The translations under genes were made by a program, and so were the position numbers. From Alphaproteobacteria bacterium UBA2784 (GTDB lineage Bacteria; Pseudomonadota; Alphaproteobacteria; Micropepsales; Micropepsaceae): 38,106 bases of DNA. Below the pieces are notes generated by a model, which was not told where the DNA came from, searched no databases, and was given only the letters and a program-made list of their open reading frames with translations. Positions 31,937 through 38,106 of the stretch are shown piece after piece. How positions within the stretch are numbered: position 1 is the stretch's first letter; each line of letters opens with the position of its first letter. The stretch spans positions 40,952 through 79,057 of the forward strand of contig DEIC01000112.1 in assembly GCA_002352285.1 (NCBI GenBank), written 5' to 3'.

Positions 31937-33165
31937 GCCACACCCTCAAAGAGCGCCCGCAGACGCGCAAGGCCCGCATCAAAGGAAAAATCGCGCGGGA
32001 TATTCTCCTGTGCCTTCATTCCCAACTGTGCCCGCAGAATTGGCGCGGCAATCAGCTGCGCCATGATCCGGGCAAAGCCTGCCTCGTCGCCTTCTTCGCA
32101 CAGAAGACCGGTCTCGCCCTCGCGCACCGCCTCGCCAATGCCGCCCACCCGCGTGGCCGCAACGGGCAGGGCCTGTGACGCGGCTTCGACAATCACGTTG
32201 GGAATACCGTCGCGGTCGCCATCACGCGCAATGCGCGCAAAGAGGACAAAAAGGTCTGCGGCGCGCATCGCCTCAAGCACCTTTGTGGAATCCTGCGCGC
32301 CATGAAACCGGATGCGCCCCTCAAGCCCGAGCGCGACTGCCTGCGCCTTGAGCGCCACAACATTTTCGCCGCCGCCAATGTGATCAAAGGACCATGCAAG
32401 ATCGCGCGGCAAAAGCGCAAGCGACCGCAACAAGCCGTCATAACCCTTTTTCTCGACCGCGCGCCCGACCGACAGGAGCCGCACGGGATCATCCGCAGAT
32501 TGGCCATCGCGCGCCGGGCGCGTTCCCTCAAAAAGCGGAAAGCGCGCCAGCCTGATGCCGTGGCGGATGAGATGGATGCGCGCCGCAAAACCGGGCGCAG
32601 CACGTGTGAGCGCGTTTGCGCCATCCTGCGTGCAGACACTGACAAAGCGCGCGTCAGCGATCTTGACGCCAAGCTCGCGCGCAGGCGTCGTGAAGATGTC
32701 GCGCGCATGCGCCGAGAAAGAGAGCGGCAGGCCGCGCATCATCGCGGCGTAACGACCCACCGATCCCGGCGTATGGATGAAATGCGCATGGATGTGGCGT
32801 GCGTCATCCGGCAGTTCGGCAGCCAGCACCAGCGCCTGACCGAAACGGCGGATGCGGTTGGGCGTCATGTCATGCGCCAGATCGGATAAAAACGCGCGGC
32901 GCGCGGCGCGATAGCCCGGCAGATGCCGCACCTTGCGCCAGGCGGCAAAGACACGGCGCGGCGCATCCTTCAGATATTCCGGAAGATAGGTCACGCGCGC
33001 CCTGATCGCCTCATGGATCGCATGGCGCTTTTTGTCGGTGGGATGGCGCAGCGACCAGATGCGCAAAGTAAATCCCGCCTCCTCCAGCCCCAGAAACTCC
33101 TGCGCAATGAAAGTCTCTGACAGGCGCGGATAGCCCTTGACCACAATGTCGATGAGGCGGGTCAT
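31933..33165 (-). CDS. GT4-type glycosyltransferase (colanic-acid WcaL/AmsK-like)
   Basis: This 410-aa enzyme starts with VVKGYPRLSETFI (8-20) and has HAHFIHTPGSVGRYA (126-140) and SFSAHARDIF (149-158), which mark the exopolysaccharide GT4 branch of WcaL/AmsK-like proteins. The donor site shows LSVGRAVEKKGYD (231-243) and DGIPNVIVEA, where the first acidic residue of the E-x7-E motif is Asp319 rather than Glu, with Glu327 conserved. First gene of the overlapping run. A 169-nt gap upstream is mostly a palindromic repeat, so its own promoter is unclear and it may depend on transcription from the COG4671-type gene. Confidence 0.9.
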   Translation of the reverse strand: MTRLIDIVVKGYPRLSETFIAQEFLGLEEAGFTLRIWSLRHPTDKKRHAIHEAIRARVTYLPEYLKDAPRRVFAAWRKVRHLPGYRAARRAFLSDLAHDMTPNRIRRFGQALVLAAELPDDARHIHAHFIHTPGSVGRYAAMMRGLPLSFSAHARDIFTTPARELGVKIADARFVSVCTQDGANALTRAAPGFAARIHLIRHGIRLARFPLFEGTRPARDGQSADDPVRLLSVGRAVEKKGYDGLLRSLALLPRDLAWSFDHIGGGENVVALKAQAVALGLEGRIRFHGAQDSTKVLEAMRAADLFVLFARIARDGDRDGIPNVIVEAASQALPVAATRVGGIGEAVREGETGLLCEEGDEAGFARIMAQLIAAPILRAQLGMKAQENIPRDFSFDAGLARLRALFEGVA

Positions 33166-33190
33166 GGGCTGCTGCTGCTTTGCTCTTCTT

Positions 33191-33305
33191 CCCTCTCCCC
33201 TTGGGGAGAGGACGCGAGCGCTTGCGAGCGGGTGAGGGGGAATTTTGACACCGCCCCCTCACGAAATTTGCGACCGCAAATTTCTGCTCTCCCCGAGGGG
33301 AGAGC
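33191..33305. repeat. Intergenic palindromic repeat, family B
   Basis: This ~115-bp element fills most of the gap between two glycosyltransferase genes. It consists of hairpin CCTCTCCCC-TT-GGGGAGAGG (33192-33211), inverted arms GTGAGGGGG (33232-33240) and CCCCCTCAC (33254-33262), hairpin GAAATTTGC-GACC-GCAAATTTC (33263-33284) and hairpin GCTCTCCCC-GA-GGGGAGAGC (33286-33305). The ends mirror each other. The pattern is typical of proteobacterial intergenic mosaic palindromes, and a minimal form occurs at 11535-11561. Confidence 0.8.
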
Positions 33306-33334
33306 ACGAATCTCTTGTGCGTTTCTCATCCCCC

Positions 33335-34549
33335 TCATCCCGCCCGGCGGCGCTCAGCGCGCGCGGCAATCAGTGCGCCTGCCGCATCCGCCACATAATC
33401 AAGGCCGCCCATCAGGGCCGGATCAAGATGGCGCGACGGAGCATCCTGTTGGGGCAGTGCGATGAGGGCGGCAGCCATTGCGTCGGGATGGCGTGCGCCG
33501 CCACGCTCGGCCGGATCTTCCAGCATGCGCACAAGCTTGAGTTCCTGCGCCCGTGAGGCGCGCAGCCATTGTTCGCGGCGCGGCCGTTCGCGCGGCACGA
33601 TCACCGCCTTGCGGTCAAAGGAGAGGATTTCGCAGAACGTATTATAGCCGCCCATCGCCACCACGCCCGCCGCGCGCGAGATCAGCCGCTCCATCTCGGC
33701 GTCAAACACAAGGGCTGTGAGTTTGGCATGCGCCTGGGCGCGGGCGAGAAACTGGGCCTGCCGCGCCGCCTCCATGAAGGGGCCAAGCACGACAACGCCA
33801 TGCATCAGGTCATGGCCGTGCTGCTCATAGGCCGACAGAACCCAGTCGATAAGGCCATCGCCGTCCCCGCCGCCGCCGGTGGTGATGAGAAGATAAGGCT
33901 GATCGGGCAAAGGCACCGCACGCGGCAAAAGATCATGCGCCGGCACTTCTCGCCTGAGATAGCCGGTAAAGCGCACTTTCGAGAGCACGCTTTGCGACAG
34001 CCCCAGACCATCCAGCGGATCGAACACACCGCGCGCGCCATAGATCCAGATATCGTCATAGAGATTTTCAAGCGCGGGACCCACGCGCTTGCGCCGCCAT
34101 TCGGCATCGAGCGCCTCGATGTCGTCCAGCACATCGCGCAATCCAAGCACCAGATGCGCGCCACGTTCCTTGAGGCGCGGCAAAGCGTGGGCAAGTTCAC
34201 CACGCAGCCCCAGAGGTTCCTTGTCAACGATCACGATGTCGGGATGGAAAGCGAGCGCCGCCTCCTCGATCAGGCGGGCCCGCAGCCGGATCGTCTCCTC
34301 GATCCCCATTTCAAGGCTTAACGGCACATAGGCGCCGTCCTGCAGCTTGATGACGCCGGGCACGCGCACGAAATCGACGCGCGGCGGAAAGCTGAACGAG
34401 CCGATGATCGGCGAACCTGAAAGGATGAGGACCGAAAGATGCGGATGCGCACGCGTCAGCGCCCCCGCCAGCGCGCGGCAGCGCCGCAAATGGCCCAGCC
34501 CGAAACTGTCATGGCTGTAGATGAGGACGCGCGACGTCACATTCGTCAT
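33335..34549 (-). CDS. COG4671-type predicted glycosyltransferase
   Basis: This 404-aa protein begins VLIYSHDSFGLGHLRRCRA (residues 8-26), the signature of the COG4671 predicted glycosyltransferases, a GT28/MurG-related GT-B group. The C-terminal half has TTGGGGDGD at 223-231 and MGGYNTFCEIL at 299-309 with VPRERPRREQ, the presumed donor site. No membrane helix. ATG 34549 is chosen (frame open to 34594); its ribosome site is weak. It is divergent from the unusual ABC exporter across 169 nt, with a TATAAT on its strand. It probably acts with the four enzymes downstream. Confidence 0.88.
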   Translation of the reverse strand: MTNVTSRVLIYSHDSFGLGHLRRCRALAGALTRAHPHLSVLILSGSPIIGSFSFPPRVDFVRVPGVIKLQDGAYVPLSLEMGIEETIRLRARLIEEAALAFHPDIVIVDKEPLGLRGELAHALPRLKERGAHLVLGLRDVLDDIEALDAEWRRKRVGPALENLYDDIWIYGARGVFDPLDGLGLSQSVLSKVRFTGYLRREVPAHDLLPRAVPLPDQPYLLITTGGGGDGDGLIDWVLSAYEQHGHDLMHGVVVLGPFMEAARQAQFLARAQAHAKLTALVFDAEMERLISRAAGVVAMGGYNTFCEILSFDRKAVIVPRERPRREQWLRASRAQELKLVRMLEDPAERGGARHPDAMAAALIALPQQDAPSRHLDPALMGGLDYVADAAGALIAARAERRRAG

Positions 34550-34634
34550 GAAAATTCGGGCAGAGGGGGCAGAACGGGTTGATGGCTCGCGCATCTATGC
34601 CACAGGCACCCCTTCCTGTCGAAGCCGGACGGCC

Positions 34635-34640
34635 ATTATA
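34635..34640 (-). promoter_or_regulatory. Possible -10 element for the glycosyltransferase run
   Basis: TATAAT is an exact -10 consensus on the minus strand, about 86 nt upstream of the COG4671-type start. No good -35 is seen at 16-18 nt, so an activator may be needed if the site is real. Confidence 0.3.
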
Positions 34641-34661
34641 GTGCACGCGGATGGCATGGGA

Positions 34662-34681
34662 TGAACGGGGGTTCCCGTTCA
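34662..34681. promoter_or_regulatory. Perfect hairpin in the divergent promoter region
   Basis: TGAACGGG and CCCGTTCA form perfect 8-bp arms around GGTT. It lies 37 nt upstream of the ABC exporter start, in its leader or promoter, and 22 nt from the possible -10 of the divergent gene. It could be an operator shared by both genes or an mRNA hairpin. Confidence 0.4.
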
Positions 34682-34718
34682 CAATGGCGTTCGCGACCCC
34701 CGTCACGATCTGGGCCGG

Positions 34719-37391
34719 ATGGAAGACAAGCTCTTTACCTATCTCTGGCGTCACAGCCGCGCGGAACAGTTCCGCGTGATGGCGGTCGTGCTGTGCTCGC
34801 TGCCTTTCTATTATCTGCTGCTGGACCTGCCCAAGCTGATCGTCAACGGCCCGATCCAGGGCAAGGGGTTTGAGGAAGGCGCTGCCACCTATTTCGGGAT
34901 CACGCTGCCTGGCTGGCTTTCGGGCGCGACCCTGTTTGAGGGTTTTACCTATACGCAGCTTCAGGCGCTCTTTGTGCTGTCGGGCGTCTTCCTGTCGCTG
35001 GTCATCGTCAATGGACTCTTCAAGCTGCGCATCAACACGATGAAAGGCCGCATGGGCGAGCGCCTGTTGCGCCGCCTGCGCTATGATCTGGTGGACCGGG
35101 TGCTGCGCTTTCCGCCCAGCCATTTCCGCAAGACCAAACCCGCCGAAGTGGCCTCCATGGTGAAAGACGAGGTGGAGCCGATTGGCGGCTTCATCGGCGA
35201 GGCGATTGCAACGCCGCTCTTTCTCGGCGGACAGGCGCTGACGGCCCTCATCTTCATTCTGGTGCAGAGTTTCTGGCTGGGGCTTGTCGCCTTCGCGGTG
35301 GTGCTGATTCAGGGCATCATCATTCCGCGCATGCGCCGCCCGATTCTGGCGCTGGGCCGCAAGCGCCAGTTGCAGGCGCGCGAGCTGGCGGGCCGCGTTG
35401 CCGAAATCTGCGAGGGTGCTTCCGACATTCACGCCCTCGACACGTCGAACTATGAGCGCGCCGATGTCAGCCGCCGGCTGGGCTCGATCTATGACATCCG
35501 TTTTGAGATCTATCAGCGCAAATTCTTCGTCAAGTTCCTGAACAATTTTCTCGCCCAGGTCACGCCCTTCATTTTCTATTCGGTGGGCGGGTATTTGGCG
35601 ATCATGGGCGATCTCTCCATCGGCCAGCTCGTTGCCGTGATTGCCGCTTACAAAGACCTGCCCGCGCCGATCAAGGATCTGATCGACTGGGATCTGCAGC
35701 GCCATGACGTGCAGATCAAATACGAGCAGGTGATCGAGCAGTTCAATCCCGAGGGCCTGACCGATGCCGCCCTGCAGGCGCCTGCCGATGAACCCGTGCC
35801 GCCGCTTGCTGGCGATGTCAGCGCCTTTCACGCCACCATCATGGATGACAGCGGCACAAGGCTGCTTGATGCGGTCAGTTTCACTTTCCCGCTTGCCGCC
35901 CATGTGGCGTTCATGGGTCCGCCCGGCGGCGGCAAGGAGGTGGCGGCCGCCATGCTGGCCCGCCAGCTCGTGCCACGCTCTGGCACGCTGACCATCGGCG
36001 GCATTGCGCTTGCCAGTGCGCCCGAATCCCTGACGGGCCGCCGCATCTCCTATGTCACGCATGACAGTTTCGTTCTGCCGCACACGATCCGCGAAAACCT
36101 GCTCTATGGCCTGAAGAACCAGCCGCTCGGGTCCAGCGCGCGCAGCGCCGCCGAGGAGGCCGTCCATCAGGCGCGGCTTGCGGAAACGATCCGCGCGGGC
36201 AACGCACCCTATGATCCCGATGCGCAATGGATCGACTTTGCGCTTCTGGGCTGCACATCACCTGATGGCATTGATGCCGCTTTGGTGCGCGTGCTTGAGA
36301 CCGTGCTCCTGACCGATGACGTCTTCCGCCTTGGTCTTCAGGGCCGCATCGATGCCGATGAAGCCCCCGAACTCGCGGGCCGCATTCTCGAGGCGCGCCG
36401 CGACTTGAAGGAGCGCCTCACCGCGCGCGGCACGCCGGAGCTGGTTGAGCCCTTTGACGTGCACCGCTTCAACCGCCAGGCCTCGATTGGCGAGAACCTT
36501 CTGTTCGGAACGCCGGTTGGCCCCGCCTTTGCCCATGCGGGTCTGGCCGAGAACGGCTTTGTCATCGGCATTCTGCGCGAGACGGGGCTTGAGGAGCGTC
36601 TGATCGATACAGGCCGCCAGATCGCTGAAACGATGCTGGAGCTTTTCCGCGATCTGCCGCCCGATCACCCGTTCTTTGCGCAATACTCGTTCATCGCAGC
36701 CGATGAGCTGCCTTCCTTCCAGCAGATCCTCCAGCGCGCGGGCCGCACCGGCCTGACCGCATCAGACCGCGCCCGACTGCTCACCCTTGCCTTTGCCTAT
36801 GTCGATGCGCGCCACCGCCTGGGCCTCGTCGATGACAGTCTGCGCGGTGCAATCCTTTCAGCCCGCGCCCTGATCTCAGGCCGCCTGCCCGAAAACCTCA
36901 AAGGCGCCATCGCCTTCCATAACGCCCAGGAGTTCAACGAAGCCTCAAGCGTCGAAGACAACATCCTGTTCGGCCGCGTCGCCTATGGCGTGCCTGATGC
37001 CCAGACCATCGTCTCCAATCTTCTCTTCGAGGCGATCAAGGCCATGGGGCTGGAGCCGCAGGTGCTGCGCATCGGTCTCGATTTTCAGGCGGGGAGTGCC
37101 GGCAAGCGCCTGTCACCCGCCCAGCGCCAGAAACTTGCGCTTGCCCGCGTGCTCCTGAAAGACCCGGACCTTCTGATCGTCAACGGCGCGCTTGTCGTTC
37201 TTGATCCGCGCGAGGCGCGCGAGGTGATGGAGCGCGTGCTCAAAGCCCGCAAGGGCAAGGGCGTGGTGTGGACATTGACGGGAACATCGCTGCCGCCCGC
37301 TTTTGACCGGGCGCTTGAATTTTCGGGCGGCCGCCTGCCTGACACCAGAGCCGGTCAGGGCGAGGCGGGAATATCGCAGGCTGCCAAATGA
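34719..37391 (+). CDS. Degenerate ABC exporter with large insertion in the ATPase domain
   Basis: This 890-aa protein has an N-terminal ABC exporter membrane domain (six helices between about residues 18 and 312; RMGERLLRRLRYDLVDRVLRF at 111-131 is the usual coupling helix region). The nucleotide-binding domain starts near 365. Its Walker A is GPPGGGKE (400-407): the Lys is kept but the Ser/Thr is Glu. The Q-loop Gln is His448, the signature is LSPAQRQK (798-805), Walker B is LLIVNG with Asn822 and Gly823 in place of Asp-Glu, and no switch His is seen (WTLTGTS at 851-857). Between Walker A and signature are about 330 extra residues in which the segment after the Q-loop recurs three times (TIRENLLYG 456-464, SIGENLLFG 589-597, SVEDNILFG 744-752). 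ATP hydrolysis looks unlikely. The frame is intact, so it is maintained. A cyclic-nucleotide-binding protein follows 13 nt downstream. Confidence 0.9.
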   Translation: MEDKLFTYLWRHSRAEQFRVMAVVLCSLPFYYLLLDLPKLIVNGPIQGKGFEEGAATYFGITLPGWLSGATLFEGFTYTQLQALFVLSGVFLSLVIVNGLFKLRINTMKGRMGERLLRRLRYDLVDRVLRFPPSHFRKTKPAEVASMVKDEVEPIGGFIGEAIATPLFLGGQALTALIFILVQSFWLGLVAFAVVLIQGIIIPRMRRPILALGRKRQLQARELAGRVAEICEGASDIHALDTSNYERADVSRRLGSIYDIRFEIYQRKFFVKFLNNFLAQVTPFIFYSVGGYLAIMGDLSIGQLVAVIAAYKDLPAPIKDLIDWDLQRHDVQIKYEQVIEQFNPEGLTDAALQAPADEPVPPLAGDVSAFHATIMDDSGTRLLDAVSFTFPLAAHVAFMGPPGGGKEVAAAMLARQLVPRSGTLTIGGIALASAPESLTGRRISYVTHDSFVLPHTIRENLLYGLKNQPLGSSARSAAEEAVHQARLAETIRAGNAPYDPDAQWIDFALLGCTSPDGIDAALVRVLETVLLTDDVFRLGLQGRIDADEAPELAGRILEARRDLKERLTARGTPELVEPFDVHRFNRQASIGENLLFGTPVGPAFAHAGLAENGFVIGILRETGLEERLIDTGRQIAETMLELFRDLPPDHPFFAQYSFIAADELPSFQQILQRAGRTGLTASDRARLLTLAFAYVDARHRLGLVDDSLRGAILSARALISGRLPENLKGAIAFHNAQEFNEASSVEDNILFGRVAYGVPDAQTIVSNLLFEAIKAMGLEPQVLRIGLDFQAGSAGKRLSPAQRQKLALARVLLKDPDLLIVNGALVVLDPREAREVMERVLKARKGKGVVWTLTGTSLPPAFDRALEFSGGRLPDTRAGQGEAGISQAAK

Positions 37392-37404
37392 ATGGGGGTG
37401 CATC

Positions 37405-37872
37405 ATGAGCATCAATGAGGAAGTCGAAGCCCTGCGCCGCGTGCCTTTTTTCGCGGCCGTTGATCCGGCCAAAATCAAGCTTCTCGCGTTCGCCAGCGAG
37501 CAGCAGAGTTTTGCTGCGGGCGCCACCATTTTCCGTGAGGGCGATCCGGGCGATGCGGCCTATCTGCTGCTGGAGGGCGAAGCCGCCGTGATGGCCGCCG
37601 CCCCCGACGGGCTGCACAAGGTTGCCTCGATCCCGCGCAATGCGTTTCTGGGCGAGATCGCAATCCTCTGCAACATTCCGCGCACCGCAACCGTTGTGGC
37701 GGCAGAACCCATTCGCGCCCTGAAAATCGGCAAGGATGCGTTTCTCCAATTGATGCGCGACGTGCCCCAGATCGCGTTCGAGCTGATGCGTGAGCTGGCC
37801 GTGCGCCTTGATGAAACAACTGACCGTCTGCGTGAAGCACAGGCCCGTCTCAAGAAAGCAGGCATGGCCTGA
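37405..37872 (+). CDS. Stand-alone cyclic-nucleotide-binding domain protein
   Basis: This 155-aa protein is a single cNMP-binding jelly roll. Visible are EGDPGDAAYLLLEGEAAV (45-62), and the phosphate-binding cassette FLGEIAILCNIPRTATV (81-97) with Gly83-Glu84 and Arg93, the residues that hold the ribose and cyclic phosphate. The C-terminus (about 123-150) is a charged amphipathic helix (RELAVRLDETTDRLREAQARL), probably a coiled coil. There is no helix-turn-helix, so it is not itself a CRP-type transcription factor; it may regulate a partner by contact. ATG 37405 has a GGGGGTG site. It lies 13 nt after the exporter gene and 1 nt before the thioesterase gene. Confidence 0.9.
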   Translation: MSINEEVEALRRVPFFAAVDPAKIKLLAFASEQQSFAAGATIFREGDPGDAAYLLLEGEAAVMAAAPDGLHKVASIPRNAFLGEIAILCNIPRTATVVAAEPIRALKIGKDAFLQLMRDVPQIAFELMRELAVRLDETTDRLREAQARLKKAGMA

Positions 37873-37873
37873 T

Positions 37874-38106
37874 ATGGCGGGTCTTGTTGAAATTGCGGGC
37901 ACCCCGGCAGAGGCATTGCCGCCCTCCATTCAGGCGACCCTGAAGCGTCAGGCGCCTGCGGCCACCATGCTGGGCCAGAAGATCATCGCCATTGACGCGG
38001 AAAAGGGCGCGGCCCGCATCGCCTATGACGCGGGAGAAAATCTCCAGAACCGCTTTGGCGCGCTCCATGGCGGCATGATCGCCGCCATCATGGATGACGT
38101 GATGGC
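37874..38106 (+). CDS. PaaI-type hotdog thioesterase (cut by window end)
   Basis: The first 77 residues, starting MAGLVEIAGTP, are present; the frame is open to the last base. NRFGALHGGMIAAIMDDVM (from about residue 58) is the PaaI/YbgC-class hotdog motif, with the HGG loop that binds the CoA thioester and Asp in the following helix as the catalytic acid. The likely role is hydrolysis of an acyl-CoA. The start is 1 nt after the stop of the cyclic-nucleotide-binding gene, so translation is coupled. This links an acyl-CoA enzyme to the exporter operon, in line with a lipid-related function. Confidence 0.85.
   Translation, partial: MAGLVEIAGTPAEALPPSIQATLKRQAPAATMLGQKIIAIDAEKGAARIAYDAGENLQNRFGALHGGMIAAIMDDVM

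Noticed and set aside
34509..36227. A 572-aa open frame on the minus strand antisense to the ABC exporter
   Set aside because: It is a GC-driven shadow: the plus-strand frame encodes a recognisable exporter membrane domain, and the antisense product is His/Arg/Gln-rich with no domain.
34719..37391. The exporter as a pseudogene
   Set aside because: Despite lost ATPase residues the frame is open for 890 codons, codon usage matches neighbours and the downstream gene is tightly spaced, so decay is unlikely.
37405..37872. The cNMP-binding protein as the CRP regulator of the palindromes at 6.8 and 15 kb
   Set aside because: It ends with a coiled-coil-like helix and has no helix-turn-helix domain.

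Overview
The window reads as GC-rich chromosomal DNA (low 60s per cent GC by eye) from an alphaproteobacterium. The support is a CenR-like response regulator, an FtsK translocase of alphaproteobacterial layout, a RibA with a long N-terminal extension, orphan TadE/TadG pseudopilin genes, and intergenic palindromic repeats. No rRNA, tRNA, phage, transposase or CRISPR was seen. The sequence does not fix the genus.

Layout. (1) 1-8.4 kb, all minus strand: exonuclease III (xthA) with a small acidic conserved protein, ftsK lying between two copies of a ~140-bp palindromic repeat, a short-chain dehydrogenase, an exported GIN-type repeat protein, and a metallo-beta-lactamase-fold hydrolase translationally coupled to the CenR-like regulator. 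(2) 8.6-11.5 kb: ribA on the plus strand, convergent with a MazF-type toxin-antitoxin pair, then an uncharacterised 146-aa protein and a YkuD-type L,D-transpeptidase-like protein. (3) 11.6-14.9 kb, minus: a MacA/MacB-type tripartite exporter operon whose upstream region has two CRP-like palindromes and a separate inverted repeat. (4) 15.1-19.6 kb, minus: an ArnC/ArnT-like glycosyltransferase pair, then two TadE-like genes and a TadG. A structured candidate small RNA or leader lies upstream of tadG. (5) 20-22.4 kb: a class III omega-aminotransferase and an alpha/beta hydrolase.

(6) 22.5-34.5 kb, minus: a long run of genes, many overlapping by 1-4 nt. It encodes two GT4 glycosyltransferases, a histidine phosphatase, a MurG-like glycosyltransferase and a small membrane protein, and then runs without a break into an Opp/Dpp-type ABC importer (fused double ATPase, large binding protein, two permeases). 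A COG4671-type glycosyltransferase lies upstream across a palindromic repeat. (7) 34.7-38.1 kb, plus, divergent from that glycosyltransferase: an 890-aa ABC exporter whose nucleotide-binding domain is catalytically degenerate and carries a large insertion with a Q-loop-like segment repeated three times. It is followed by a stand-alone cyclic-nucleotide-binding protein and a PaaI-type thioesterase cut by the window end.

Regions 6 and 7 are the strongest candidate for an undescribed system. The genes suggest synthesis of a glycan or glycolipid, handling by an unconventional ABC-like membrane protein, and a cyclic-nucleotide sensor in the same transcript. The substrate and the functional link between the two divergent arms are inference; gene content, overlaps and the missing ATPase residues are seen directly.
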